Below, one piece after another: positions 10,351-20,560 of a stretch of 64,000 nt of DNA. The notes under the pieces are model-generated. The model saw nothing but the letters and a program-made list of their open reading frames with translations. It was not told where the DNA came from and made no database searches. This DNA is from Tritrichomonas musculus (Eukaryota > Parabasalia > Tritrichomonadida > Tritrichomonadidae). The translations under genes and the position numbers were made by a program. The DNA is taken from contig JAPFFF010000004.1 of NCBI GenBank assembly GCA_039105265.1, forward strand, positions 5,642,001 to 5,706,000, in the 5' to 3' direction. Positions within the stretch are counted from its first letter, which is position 1, and each line of letters opens with the position of its first letter.

Positions 10351-10486
10351 TCATTAATTTTTTAATACAACAGAATCATACAACAGCACTTATAAATGAA
10401 ACTTATTCAAATTCCTTAGTAATGTAAATTAAGCTAATATATTCTAGTAACAAGGGTGCCTCATTAATTATGAGGAAGTAATCGAG

Positions 10487-10711
10487 TCATTTCTCTTCAT
10501 CATAGCACTCTTCTATTAAATCTTCAAAACATTTAGATGCAGTACAGTATACTGTAACATATTCATTTATTTCATTGAATACTGCTTTTTGAAATACTTT
10601 AAATTCAGAATCATTAACATATAATTGTATAGATTTATTGCCAGTATTATGCAACCTAGTATAAAACTCTTCAGATATACTAACGGTTGCAACTATTACA
10701 ATGAACTTGTT
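10487..10711 (-). pseudogene. Open fragment without start codon (decayed gene)
   Basis: A 74-codon open stretch on the minus strand contains IVATVSISEEFYTRLHNTGN and a C-terminal EDLIEECYDEEK before TGA (10487-10489). Two adjacent TAA codons close it on the 5' side, yet protein-like sequence resumes upstream in neighbouring frames. There is no ATG near its beginning. It looks like an internal piece of a gene that has collected stops and indels. The family is not recognised; it may belong with the fragments at 9575-10350. Confidence 0.45.
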
Positions 10712-10785
10712 TTATTATCTGCAGATATCCATTTCAGTACTCTTACCATTAACCTATATTGAACAACTAATACTAGTCTTTGATA

Positions 10786-11023
10786 ATTAATCATTTTGGT
10801 TAACAAGAAAACTAAATCAAATAATCTATTCTGGCTTAGTAGTGTCAAATTTGGTTACGTAAGACAATCAAATGACTCTGGCTAAGAGAAAAATTTAATT
10901 ACTTTTGCTTTACATGGTGATTATAATATCAACGTTGATGATTCGTCAAATTATGTAATTGGTGATGAATTATTTATTAATGAAGAAAATCAAATTAATG
11001 TTCATGAGATAATATTCTAATAA
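10786..11023 (+). pseudogene. Decayed coding fragment, opposite strand
   Basis: On the plus strand about 78 codons run in one frame with a single internal TAA. They include NNLFWLSSVKFGYVRQSNDS before the stop and NLITFALHGDYNINVDD with VIGDELFINEENQINVHE after it, ending at TAA near 11021. Composition is protein-like and no start codon is present. It is oriented against the fragments to its left, as in a multi-gene element with ORFs on both strands. Function unknown. Confidence 0.42.
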
Positions 11024-11211
11024 CATCAAAAATAAAAAGATTAAGTCCTGATATAATCCCCAGAATCATAAATGAAGAAACAGCTAGTGTATTCAAAGAG
11101 TAATGCCATGTGCTTGTTCTTCAACTGGATTTAGTGTCATGTACTTTTCAATCATGCTTAATCCTTTTACCAAAAATCATACTTGTCGTGGTTTATATGG
11201 TAATAATAATC

Positions 11212-11328
11212 TTAATAATCATTACAGCTAATAAAATCACAATTTTCTTCATATAATTTTAGAATAATATCTTCTTCTTCTCCATCAGTTAGATTCTTTA
11301 TCATTCTTTTATTAGTTAATACTTGCAT
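11212..11328 (-). pseudogene. 38-codon relic, possible element N-terminus
   Basis: An ATG-initiated minus-strand frame gives MQVLTNKRMIKNLTDGEEED followed by an ILKLYEENCDF segment, then TAA at 11212-11214. The charged helix followed by a Leu/Tyr helix resembles the first helices of a transposase DNA-binding domain, but it is too short to assign. It may be the start of the broken minus-strand gene that continues to the left. Confidence 0.3.
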
Positions 11329-11812
11329 TCAATCAAATTTTTGTACTATTAATAAATTGAGGAGATATGGACTTGGAGAGATTCAACCAGGAAAACGTAA
11401 TATATTTCCATTCGAACTAAGTTTATTATTCAGTTCAAGTATCATAGCTCAACAAGTCTTGTTTACTATGGTCGACCAGACATGTTTGTATTAAAAATCT
11501 ATTATGTAAAAACTACTTTATATCATTTGATTTCTTTCATCGAATAATTAACTTTAATGGACATTGGCTTATCTTCAATACAACCCAATAATTCTAATAC
11601 AGACCCAATTTCTGAAACATTTGATGTATCTTATTACATTACAACCTATGAATTGGTTAGCAATTTCGAAATTTTGAGGTTTCAGAAAAGTCGACAAACG
11701 TTCAAAGCCCATTTTTTGCTTGATATTATATTTTTAAATGATTATCGTATCAACTTTTTGAATGTTACATTTTAATAAACTTTTTAAATTGATAATTGTT
11801 CATAGATTTTTG

Positions 11813-11817
11813 TCATT
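11813..11817 (+). promoter_or_regulatory. Inr-like TCATT
   Basis: TCATT matches the trichomonad initiator consensus and sits 8 nt upstream of ATG 11825. It decides between two in-frame ATGs. Confidence 0.4.
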
Positions 11818-11824
11818 ATATCCT

Positions 11825-12379
11825 ATGCACTCTCAATATGCTTATTTCACACATAAGGACTTAGAAAATATCACTTCTTTTTTTAATGACAATAAAAAAG
11901 GATCATCTGAAGATCAAGAGGACAAACAGGTTTTAAAGAAAAAGAAAACAATTACATATAATATTCAAGCTATTGAAAGACAGAATGCCAAATTGAAAAA
12001 TATAAATTTGCTTTTAAAAAAATCAATAGACGAAATAAATGATGAAGATTTCTTTGAGAGATCTAATAAGAATATTAAGACGATTAATACCCATATAGAT
12101 AAATTGAAGAAAGTTAGAGTTGAAAATCCTAATATAGAAGTTAATGATATTTTACATCATGAAAAAATAGAAGATAATCTTTTCCAATTTTACCAAAATG
12201 AAATCAATAGAATGAAAATTCAAAATATTCAGAATGGCCGGGCTTTCAATAGGTTTTTCGAAAATGAAACAAATAAAATTAAAAAATATGATTCTAATCA
12301 AATTAAAGATCAAAAATTGCACACAACCAATGAAATTCAACTAATGCATGATTTAAACTTCAATATTATGAACATGTAA
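11825..12379 (+). CDS. Small coiled-coil protein, unknown
   Basis: A 184-aa protein, Lys/Asn/Ile-rich, with predicted helical segments from about residue 40 to the end (for example IERQNAKLKNINLLLKKSI). No domain is recognised and there is no signal peptide. The frame can be extended to an ATG at 11762, but an Inr-like TCATT at 11813-11817 lies 8 nt before the ATG at 11825, so transcripts would begin after the upstream ATG. The Met-His-Ser start is therefore chosen. The gene borders the decayed element field, and AT bias alone could hold such a frame open, so confidence that it is expressed is moderate. Confidence 0.55.
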   Translation: MHSQYAYFTHKDLENITSFFNDNKKGSSEDQEDKQVLKKKKTITYNIQAIERQNAKLKNINLLLKKSIDEINDEDFFERSNKNIKTINTHIDKLKKVRVENPNIEVNDILHHEKIEDNLFQFYQNEINRMKIQNIQNGRAFNRFFENETNKIKKYDSNQIKDQKLHTTNEIQLMHDLNFNIMNM

Positions 12380-12623
12380 TTTATAATCAAAGTATCATGT
12401 TATTACAATTTGATTTGTTAATTAATTTTTTTAACATTATTTTGTTAATAAAAAAGAAATATTTACATTATTAATATTTTTTGAATATCAATTTAACAAA
12501 TTAACTTGTAACGATTAAAGTATGCATTTGATTTAAATTCAATTTAAGCATGCTTTTTGGTTTCAAAGTTTACTCCTTTCAGCAAAGTATATTATATGCC
12601 CATTTATGAATTGAAAATTTTAA

Positions 12624-13751
12624 ATGGATAAGAAAATACTCGACATTATTCAAAAGGATGCAGAATCAGAACTTAGAATCATTATAAAAAATAAATCCAC
12701 CAACTGCGATACTATTTTAAATTCAGAGCAATTAAAATCAACTGTTCCTAGTTTTGATAAATATGAAATGTTACAAAATAATCCACCTATAATATGTTGC
12801 GCAGCTTATTTAGGGGCAGAAAAATGTTTTTCAGCTTTGATTGATTTCGGTGCTAATATTGAATGCACTGATTTTTTTCATACTCCTTTAACTTTTTTTG
12901 CTGTTGTTGGAAATTCCACAAAAATTTTAGATATGCTTCTTAATCTATCAAAAAATTCGAATCACAATTTAAGTTTTCAATATTCTATTTTTTGCGCTCT
13001 TGAATATCGATGTTTTGACAGTAGCAAAGCTAATGATTATGCACTAGCAGGATGGCTTTATTCATATAATTTTTTTAAATCAAATGATAATGACCTTCGT
13101 GGCTTCTCTTTAATTAAGTGCGCAATCGAATTTAATCGGCTTGATTTTTTGCGTTTTTTTGTAGAGGTAGCTAATTGCCAATTAAATAACACAAATTCAT
13201 TGTTTACGAAAAGTCAAAACAATTCTTTTTCTCCTCTTTGCTATGCTTTTCAAAAGAAATCGTTTGATTGCCTTAATTATTTGCTAGACGTGTCATTATC
13301 AAAAAATCAATATTCTCGATCATTTACTGCTTTACCAACAGTTTCAAACAACAAAATTTCACAAAAGAGCTTGATAATTGATATTAATCAAACTGACGAA
13401 TATTTAAATACACCAATTCATTACGCTGCGCAATATGGTGATATAAAAATTGTTCAAAAAATACTTGATTTTGATGGTATTATCGTAAGCATGAAAAATT
13501 CGCAAGGAAAGACACCATTAGATTTGGCCCAAAATCAAGAAATTGCTTTATTAATTAACCAACAAGCAGAAAAGAATAAGAAAAACGAAGAAAAACATCA
13601 AAATGAACTGATGAAAATGCAAAAAGAAAGGCTCAAAAAGATTGAAGAAAAAGAAACTCATTCTCAAGTAGTTATAGGACAAAACGGCAAAAAAATTGTT
13701 GGTAACCAAATTCTTGGTAAGAACAATAGCACTACTTGCCTCCTAATTTAA
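12624..13751 (+). CDS. Ankyrin-repeat protein with CaaX-type C-terminus
   Basis: A 375-aa protein. Ankyrin repeats are visible near residues 50-115 (ICCAAYLGAEKCFSALIDFG, HTPLTFFAVVGNS) and 255-305 (NTPIHYAAQYGDIKIVQKIL, GKTPLDLAQNQ). The region between is divergent ankyrin-like sequence. Residues about 310-345 form a charged coiled coil. The last four residues are CLLI, a Cys-aliphatic-aliphatic-x box; Ile/Leu at the end would favour geranylgeranylation. This suggests membrane attachment of an ankyrin scaffold, which is uncommon for trichomonad ankyrin proteins. The modification is inference; the repeats and the terminal motif are seen directly. It starts at the first ATG, with no clear Inr. 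Confidence 0.8.
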   Translation: MDKKILDIIQKDAESELRIIIKNKSTNCDTILNSEQLKSTVPSFDKYEMLQNNPPIICCAAYLGAEKCFSALIDFGANIECTDFFHTPLTFFAVVGNSTKILDMLLNLSKNSNHNLSFQYSIFCALEYRCFDSSKANDYALAGWLYSYNFFKSNDNDLRGFSLIKCAIEFNRLDFLRFFVEVANCQLNNTNSLFTKSQNNSFSPLCYAFQKKSFDCLNYLLDVSLSKNQYSRSFTALPTVSNNKISQKSLIIDINQTDEYLNTPIHYAAQYGDIKIVQKILDFDGIIVSMKNSQGKTPLDLAQNQEIALLINQQAEKNKKNEEKHQNELMKMQKERLKKIEEKETHSQVVIGQNGKKIVGNQILGKNNSTTCLLI

Positions 13752-14262
13752 TTAATTTTCTCAATTTATTTGATATATAAGCTAATCATATTTATATTTG
13801 GATTTTTCAAAGAAGTAAGATTTGCCAATGCTATTATTCACATAATATATACCTTACTTTTTAATATTAGATGGATTGATATTCTTATCTGTTTTTTCAT
13901 AATTCCTTTTTTCTTTTTTTAGATCTGATTAATCAGTTTTTTTCTAAAAGAAAAAACTATTTTACTTAACAAATATGCGAGATAAAGTCATAAAGTAGAG
14001 ATTACTCTATATTTTTGTTCAGCTATAGTATTTTATTACTATTCGCTGACTCAAATACTAATTCTTCTAATATATACCTTTGCATTTTTAAGTATTTTAT
14101 GACAATGATCATACTAAACAAAAGGAAATGCGTAAATAAACTTTTTAGATTTTAAAATTAAATTTGATTATATTTTTCAATAGTTATTCAATAATTGTAT
14201 GAATATAATTCTGAAATTTTCTGAAGATGGAAAACAAAAAATATTCAAACTGATACTTGCAA
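13752..14262. other. AT-rich intergenic spacer
   Basis: About 510 bp between two plus-strand genes. It contains T-runs and short inverted AT segments (for example near 13920-13960, TTTTTCTAAAAGAAAAA). No gene or clear Inr was found. Confidence 0.5.
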
Positions 14263-15528
14263 ATGACCACTGTTGATATTATTCTCGAAAATAAGCGTAT
14301 GCTTCACATTCCAAATAAGATTGGCAAATATCATTATGTCCGTTCAATTGGCAGTGGAAGTTTTTCAGCTGTAATTTTAGTTCAACAAAATAATCCAAGT
14401 TCTGACGAGTGCCAAAACTTTGCATGTAAAGTAGTTTCACGTGTTCTCCTTGTTGAGGAGAATATGCTTAATCGTTTTGAGCAAGAAACAAGAATTCTTC
14501 AATCACTTCAACATCCGAATATTGTCCATGTCGAAGAGATTGTTTACTTAGAAGACTATATTTGTATCATTATGGAATTTTGTGAGAATGGTGAACTTTT
14601 TAAATATATTGTTAATAATGAATCAATTAATGAACAAGATTGTAAAAAAATATTTAGACAAATAGTATTCGCCGTTCAATTTGTTCATCAGCATAGTATT
14701 GCACATAGAGACTTAAAACCCGAAAATATACTTCTTGATAAAGATTTAAATCCAAAACTGGCTGATTTTGGTTTTTGCCATATTACATCAGATACATTAT
14801 TAACGACACCATGCGGATCACCTTTTTATGCGCCTCCTGAAATAATTGCAAACGAGCCGTATGATGGTAAAAAGGCAGACATATGGTCACTTGGCGTAGT
14901 TTTATTTACAATGGTCACAGGGGCACTTCCATGGACAGAAGTAAGTCAATCAAAACTTTTTATTCAAATCAAAAATGCTGATTATGATGTTCCTCGTAAC
15001 CTTTCAAATCATATACAGATGCTCATTAAGTCGATGCTAGTAAAAGATCCATCGCAACGACCAACTTGTGAAGAAATACTTGATTCACCTTTTCTAAAAG
15101 CATCTTCTCTTAGTTATCATTCAAAACTAACATCTTTTGGATCTTCTTTCTTTGAGAGCAGAAATATAAATTCATCATCAGTTTTTTCAAGCATTCCCAA
15201 TTCAATTGCAGGCTCGCGTAGTTTGGCAGCAAATTCAGGTCTTTTAAATGATCAAGTTTTATTTAGGCGTAGATCTGCTCAAGAAGCTAACGATACAAAT
15301 TTAATAAATTTGAGCCCAAGCTCGTTTACGAATATACCACCTGTTTCCAAAAAAAGGAGAAATAATTGTTTTAGCGCTTATATGAATAATAAAAATGAAA
15401 GTTCTAATCAACAAAATTCAAACTCAGAATCTAATGCTAAAATAGTTGATACACATTCAGAATCGCTTTTACCACCAGAATTGGTTTTAATTCGGAAAAA
15501 ACCATCATTTGGAAGAAAACCCAAATAG
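14263..15528 (+). CDS. CAMK/SNF1-like Ser/Thr protein kinase
   Basis: A 421-aa protein with a complete kinase domain at residues 23-278. Visible elements are the glycine loop GSGSFSAV (30-37), the FACKVV lysine (K56), the alpha-C glutamate in FEQETRIL, HRDLKPEN (148-155), DFGF (168-171), and CGSPFYAPPEI in the activation/P+1 loop. The GS/TPxYxxPE and ADIWSLGVVLF pattern fits the CAMK/AMPK-like group that is expanded in trichomonads. The 140-residue tail is Ser/Asn-rich with no UBA or KA1 domain seen. All catalytic residues are present, so the enzyme should be active. The open frame begins with TTG at 14257; the first ATG is 14263. Confidence 0.93.
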   Translation: MTTVDIILENKRMLHIPNKIGKYHYVRSIGSGSFSAVILVQQNNPSSDECQNFACKVVSRVLLVEENMLNRFEQETRILQSLQHPNIVHVEEIVYLEDYICIIMEFCENGELFKYIVNNESINEQDCKKIFRQIVFAVQFVHQHSIAHRDLKPENILLDKDLNPKLADFGFCHITSDTLLTTPCGSPFYAPPEIIANEPYDGKKADIWSLGVVLFTMVTGALPWTEVSQSKLFIQIKNADYDVPRNLSNHIQMLIKSMLVKDPSQRPTCEEILDSPFLKASSLSYHSKLTSFGSSFFESRNINSSSVFSSIPNSIAGSRSLAANSGLLNDQVLFRRRSAQEANDTNLINLSPSSFTNIPPVSKKRRNNCFSAYMNNKNESSNQQNSNSESNAKIVDTHSESLLPPELVLIRKKPSFGRKPK

Positions 15529-15707
15529 ATAATTTTATATCATTGTGATATAAAATTAAACTGTGCGAATATTTTGTTAAATTATATTATATATGTTGGC
15601 GAATTTATATATATAATTTTTTTTTTTTTTTTGAATTAAAATTGAATAATACATAGAAAAATTTGAAATAATTCCACAAATAAAAGAAAATTATTTTATT
15701 CTGCTAT

Positions 15708-18215
15708 CTAAACATTCTGATCCTTAGGTTTCACCAATTCGAGTTTAGCCTTTAACGCGCTAATTTTTTCTTCCAGAGCAGCAGCTTTATCATAATCTTC
15801 ATCATTAACCGCTTGATCTTGCTGTTTTGAAAGATCGTCGATTTCTGACTGTAATTCTTCTGGGCTCATCTGTTTTGGAACCTCAGTATGTTCAACCGCA
15901 AACTTCATCATCTTCAATAAAGGTCTAAGTAACTTTTCACCGAATGGCGAGATATCACATAATTTCTGAGTTTGCGTGTTTGCATTGTCAAAGAAGTTGT
16001 AATCGAGTTGAAGAAGAGAAAGTTTTGATTCTTCAACTTCGACTTGAGCCTTTGCAATATCGGATGTGATTGAAGAAGCTTCGCCTTCTAATTTTTCTAA
16101 TTGTTGTGTTTCTTCTGTAACCAATTTTTCGTTCAAACTTATTTGATCGTTTAATGATGTTAATTCTTTGTTAATTTGCTGAGCTCCTTTGAAATTCTTG
16201 GAGGCGATAGCTGCTTTCTTAGAAGATTCTAATTGCGGTACTTTTAATTTAGCGTTGTTTAAGAACTCTGATGCTCTTTGACATTTACCACGTATTTCAA
16301 TGGTTTCGTCGTTTATTTCATCACGCCTTTTTTCATAAGCTTTTGCATTGGTTATCGCGTTATCAAACCTATCTTTGGCTTTTTGTCGTTGCTCTGAGTA
16401 TCTGAAGTGGTCTTGACAAAGTTTATTGATAATATTTGCGGCTGATTCGCAACTTGTTGAGTCTTTCGTACCTTCGTCGATTTGTTGGCTGATTTTTTCA
16501 ATTGCTGCAGAGACTCCTTTGATTTCAGCTTCTCTCTTATCAACTGTATCAACAAGTGATTGGAATGGAGCTTCAATTTCTTTGATCTTGTTATCGAGTT
16601 CTTCGTGCTCTCGTTGGAGTTGCTGTTTATCATCTGCAAGTGATTGCCTATCTCCATTGAAAGAATCTTCAGCTGCTTTCATTTGTTTCTGATTTGTGTT
16701 GATCTTCTTCTTGATATCTTCAATCTCTTTCTTGTGAAGTTCAATTTGCTTCAATAAGTCTGCAATTGTATCTTCATGACTCTTTTGTTGATTCTTTAAT
16801 TCCTCAAGAGCATCAATAAATGGCTTCTTGGAGGCTTCAACTTGCTTTTCGAGTTCTTCTTCCATTTGGGCATGTGACTCTTCATGATCTGAAACAGGCT
16901 TTTTAAGACTATCAATCAAAGACTCATTTTTCTTTCTTTCAATTTCAATTGTTTGTTGATCAACTCCTTGCTCTTCTTTGAGTCCAGATAATCTCTTGTC
17001 AAGCGCTTGCTTTCGGACTTTGAGTGTAGGCAATTCAATTTGAGCGGCATTAGCATGCTCAAGAAAGTGTTGAGGTGCTTCATTAGTAAGAGCCATAGCT
17101 TCGGTAATTGTTTGATTAAATGTGGTTTGGCTTTGAAGCATTTTAGCACGTGTATTACTGATTTGAGTATTTAATTGATCAGCTACATCGAATTGTTCAT
17201 TTGCTAATGCTTCTGATTGATCATGCTCCATATCATGAAGGCTTGCTGTACACTTATCATATGAATTTTGAGCATTTTCGAGATCTCGCGCAAATCGATC
17301 AAGTTTTCTGACAAATGCAGCACACTCCTCGTTTAATTCACTGTCAACTGGTGTTTCGTCATCAGTATTTGTGGGCGATTCAGCAGCAGCAGATACAGGA
17401 AGTGAAGTTTGAGATGACAGAGGCATTGATTGAACTGATGAAGTTACTGGAGAGACTGGAATCGATGGCTGCGAGTTTAGGGCAGGGATATTGCTTTCCA
17501 ACTTAGGTGGGGTATTATTTAATTCTGGCGAAGATTCTGCTTGACCAAAACTAAATGCAGATGCATTATCATCTTGCTGGTCTCCTTCTACCTGATCGTT
17601 TGTAGCACCACCAAATGAAAATACTGATTCTTCTTGTTGTTGCTGATGAGGTTGCTGCTGCGGGGGTTGCTGGAATTGCTGTTGCGGTTGGGAATTTAAC
17701 ATTGGAGATGGTTGTTGTTTTTGTGTGAGAATAGATTCAAAATCAGAAGCATTTTGAGTTTCAGGCTGACTTTCACCATACTCATGAGCATAAGGATTGT
17801 CAGATTCTGAAGCTTCTGAGTCATGTACATCTGACGAAAAATTATTTTTATTTTTCATAGCAAAAAGATTTTTTCCAGATCCTTCTGCTCCATCTTTCTT
17901 TGCAAAGTTAGCAAACTTTGATTTTGGCTTTTTACCAGCTTGCTTCTTTTTTTGACCGATAACTCTCGAAACTGGTTTCTTTTTGAATTGCTTCTTTTGA
18001 TTATCACTTTCGCTCATGTTTTGTTGAGAATGCATCGCAAAAAGAGACGGACCTTGCTCGTTGGCTGCGGGTTGCTGCGTTGTTTCAGCTGAGCCGAAAC
18101 TAAATTCTGATGCATTTCCACTATCGTCAACAGGTTCGTCCGTAAAACTAAAAAGGCTTTCATCATTATTTCCTGAATTTTGAACTGGTTGATCTGTAAA
18201 TCCAAAAGCGCTCAT
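15708..18215 (-). CDS. Long coiled-coil protein with UVR-like motifs
   Basis: An 835-aa protein. Residues 1-230 are low complexity with repeated FSF-G/T and LFAM peptides (FSFTDEP, FSFGSAE, FSFGGA, FSFGQAE), a basic patch (KKKQAGKKPKSKF), and a Gln/Pro run. Residues about 300-830 are almost continuous coiled coil. Three short segments resemble UVR motifs (acidic/helical A-x-x-x-x-D/N-F/Y-x-x-A-x-x-L): ALANEQFDVADQLN, AIASKNFKGAQQIN and, near the C-terminus, VNDEDYDKAAALEEKI. UVR motifs mediate helix-hairpin protein contacts. The family is unknown to me; a structural or scaffold role is inferred. The FSF peptides could be short linear binding motifs. Confidence 0.75.
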   Translation of the reverse strand: MSAFGFTDQPVQNSGNNDESLFSFTDEPVDDSGNASEFSFGSAETTQQPAANEQGPSLFAMHSQQNMSESDNQKKQFKKKPVSRVIGQKKKQAGKKPKSKFANFAKKDGAEGSGKNLFAMKNKNNFSSDVHDSEASESDNPYAHEYGESQPETQNASDFESILTQKQQPSPMLNSQPQQQFQQPPQQQPHQQQQEESVFSFGGATNDQVEGDQQDDNASAFSFGQAESSPELNNTPPKLESNIPALNSQPSIPVSPVTSSVQSMPLSSQTSLPVSAAAESPTNTDDETPVDSELNEECAAFVRKLDRFARDLENAQNSYDKCTASLHDMEHDQSEALANEQFDVADQLNTQISNTRAKMLQSQTTFNQTITEAMALTNEAPQHFLEHANAAQIELPTLKVRKQALDKRLSGLKEEQGVDQQTIEIERKKNESLIDSLKKPVSDHEESHAQMEEELEKQVEASKKPFIDALEELKNQQKSHEDTIADLLKQIELHKKEIEDIKKKINTNQKQMKAAEDSFNGDRQSLADDKQQLQREHEELDNKIKEIEAPFQSLVDTVDKREAEIKGVSAAIEKISQQIDEGTKDSTSCESAANIINKLCQDHFRYSEQRQKAKDRFDNAITNAKAYEKRRDEINDETIEIRGKCQRASEFLNNAKLKVPQLESSKKAAIASKNFKGAQQINKELTSLNDQISLNEKLVTEETQQLEKLEGEASSITSDIAKAQVEVEESKLSLLQLDYNFFDNANTQTQKLCDISPFGEKLLRPLLKMMKFAVEHTEVPKQMSPEELQSEIDDLSKQQDQAVNDEDYDKAAALEEKISALKAKLELVKPKDQNV

Positions 18216-18502
18216 TTCTATATATTGATATTAAAAAATTGAAAAAAAAATTTTTACATTTAAATATTTTTGAAAAAAAATTCTCAAAAAGTGAGATAGT
18301 CTTTTCATATCTAGCTTTTTGAAAGATTGGAATAGAAAGGTTTTTGCATTTTTCTTTGAGAATTATTTTCTAATTTTTAAATAATCATTATATTTGGATA
18401 AACTTAAGTTTTATTACGTATTTTTACCAACTTTGATGAAAAAATAAAAATTCACCAATATCAAATAATAATTTGACCTCACATAAAAATGAAACAAATA
18501 AT

Positions 18503-20560
18503 ATGTTTCAAGATATTAGTTTAAATAATGCACTTATTGATATAAATAATTATGACATTAAGAAACATATTTTTGCAGGGAGCTTTGGGGATGTTTTTGT
18601 AGGAAAGGAAAAGGAAACGCAAAGAGAAGTTGCAATAAAATTTTTTCTTAGAGATGTGGACAACATTTCAAGTAAATTATCAGAATTTAATACGTTACGT
18701 CTTCTTAACTTACCAGGAACTGTGAAATTATTAGGTTTTCGATTTCCTTTACCAGACGAAACATATAATGATATAGATCAATATCAGAAAGAAGATGTTG
18801 ATCTTACGGGAGCTGTACTTATTAGTGAATATATGAGAAATGAAAGCCTTGGTAAGCTAATTCCAGAATATTTAAAATCACAAGGTGAACAAAACGATAA
18901 AATTAATCCTACCGTTCGGAGTAAAATAATTTTTGGAGTTGCTGCAACGATGCAACATCTTCATAAATATAATATTATTCATCGAAATTTAAAACTGGAA
19001 AAAGTTCTATTAAATGATAATTTTGAACCGAAAATTGCATATTCAATATTAACCAAGATTCTTCTTGATGGCGAACCTTTGGAAAAGAAAATTTGTTCGC
19101 CATTAAATACCCCTCCTGAAATGCTAATTGAAGATGAAGGGTATGGATTGTCGGCTGACGTTTATGCTTTTTCATTCTTTTTATACACTATGTTTTCAAA
19201 TAAAATAAAATTTTCAGATAGTCGATCATACACAGAGGATAATTATTTAAAAAGAATCCTTGCTGGCGATAGACCACGACGTCCAGAATATATTTCTGAT
19301 GATTATTGGGATCTTATTCAACTTTGTTGGAAACAAAATCCTGAAGAACGTCCGACATTTGCCGAAATAACTGAAATCCTCAAAGATGATAAATATGCTC
19401 TTAATGAATTTGGGATGGAAACCGATTTAGAACAGTTACATAGATATCAACAAAAAATTAATCTCGAATTAGATAACGAAAGTATGTATGTAAATGGGAA
19501 CATATATCAGAATGATGATCCACAAATAAAAAAATTACTTGATTATTTTATGAAACAAAACGAGTCTCTTTTGGAACAAATTAAAACCCTTCATAAAGAA
19601 GTCATTCAGAGAAGCACTGATATTCAAATCTATAACAACTTTCCAAAAAAAATATATGATACATTTGATGTTAAAACATTCGACAACCTAAAAAAACTCA
19701 AACGAATTGGTCATGGATCCTTTTCTGAAGTTATTAAAGTTTCTCGCAAACAATATTATGCATTAAAAATTTTTAATACCGAATTTTTTAAAAAGACCCA
19801 TCAGACAAGAAAACAAAAAGGTGAAGAAGAAGAAGAAGACGAAGAAAACGAAGAAGAAGAGGAAGAAGAATTTGATGACGATTGGTTCCAAACAATGAGA
19901 TCGTTTCAAGATGACTTCGAGGTTTTAAATCATTTAAATCATCCAAATATTGTCAAAAGTTATGGATTCTGTTATGGAGACAAAAGACATCCACCATCAG
20001 TTCTCCTTGAGTATTGCCCATATTCTTTAAAAAAATCTGTGAAAAATTTAACAAATACAGAGAGAGTTTCGATTATTTTTGAAATTTGTGAAACAATGAG
20101 TTATGCTCATAATTTAGGTATTATCCATCGTGACTTGAAGCCAGAAAATATTCTCCTTGATTCAAAAAAGCATGTCAAATTAAGCGATTTTGGAATTTCT
20201 TCATTAATTAAAACAGAGTCAAATCAGTTTTCCTCTCCTTATCAACTTATTGCACCAGAACTTTTTCATAGCGCAATTAAATATGATTCAAAGGTTGATG
20301 TTTATTCTTTTGGCGTAATTGTGTATTTTATTTTGACAAATGGCCAATATCCACAACTTACGGTTGCTGACATTGTATTAGGTAAAAAACCTGAAATTCC
20401 TCCAACCATTAATGCATATTCTAGTGAATTGATCAATAATTGTTGTGCAACATCGCCAAGTGATCGCCCTTCTTTTGATCAAATTGTTCAGGACATTGAA
20501 CAAAATCAATTTAAATTAATTGATGGTGTCGAAATTTATTCTCACCTTGAAATAAAGTGA
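18503..20560 (+). CDS. Tandem pseudokinase-kinase protein
   Basis: A 685-aa protein with two kinase domains. Domain 1 (about 17-300) keeps a glycine loop AGSFGDVFVG and the VAIK lysine but has HRN instead of HRD and lacks DFG (PKIAYSIL at that place), so it should be catalytically dead. Domain 2 (about 393-680) has GHGSFSEV, an ALKIF lysine, HRDLKPEN and DFGIS and looks active. A strongly acidic Glu-run (about 440-460) is inserted between its lysine strand and helix C. The pair is joined by a helical linker. The order resembles the JAK arrangement in which a dead domain restrains an active one, but by convergence rather than descent. ATG 18503 is used; the frame begins at TTG 18473, and a TCACA Inr-like motif lies at 18479-18483. 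Confidence 0.9.
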   Translation: MFQDISLNNALIDINNYDIKKHIFAGSFGDVFVGKEKETQREVAIKFFLRDVDNISSKLSEFNTLRLLNLPGTVKLLGFRFPLPDETYNDIDQYQKEDVDLTGAVLISEYMRNESLGKLIPEYLKSQGEQNDKINPTVRSKIIFGVAATMQHLHKYNIIHRNLKLEKVLLNDNFEPKIAYSILTKILLDGEPLEKKICSPLNTPPEMLIEDEGYGLSADVYAFSFFLYTMFSNKIKFSDSRSYTEDNYLKRILAGDRPRRPEYISDDYWDLIQLCWKQNPEERPTFAEITEILKDDKYALNEFGMETDLEQLHRYQQKINLELDNESMYVNGNIYQNDDPQIKKLLDYFMKQNESLLEQIKTLHKEVIQRSTDIQIYNNFPKKIYDTFDVKTFDNLKKLKRIGHGSFSEVIKVSRKQYYALKIFNTEFFKKTHQTRKQKGEEEEEDEENEEEEEEEFDDDWFQTMRSFQDDFEVLNHLNHPNIVKSYGFCYGDKRHPPSVLLEYCPYSLKKSVKNLTNTERVSIIFEICETMSYAHNLGIIHRDLKPENILLDSKKHVKLSDFGISSLIKTESNQFSSPYQLIAPELFHSAIKYDSKVDVYSFGVIVYFILTNGQYPQLTVADIVLGKKPEIPPTINAYSSELINNCCATSPSDRPSFDQIVQDIEQNQFKLIDGVEIYSHLEIK

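Noticed and set aside
11557..11775. 72-codon plus-strand frame
   Set aside because: The first 40 codons look protein-like but the end runs through the next gene's leader; most likely another piece of the decayed field, not an independent gene.
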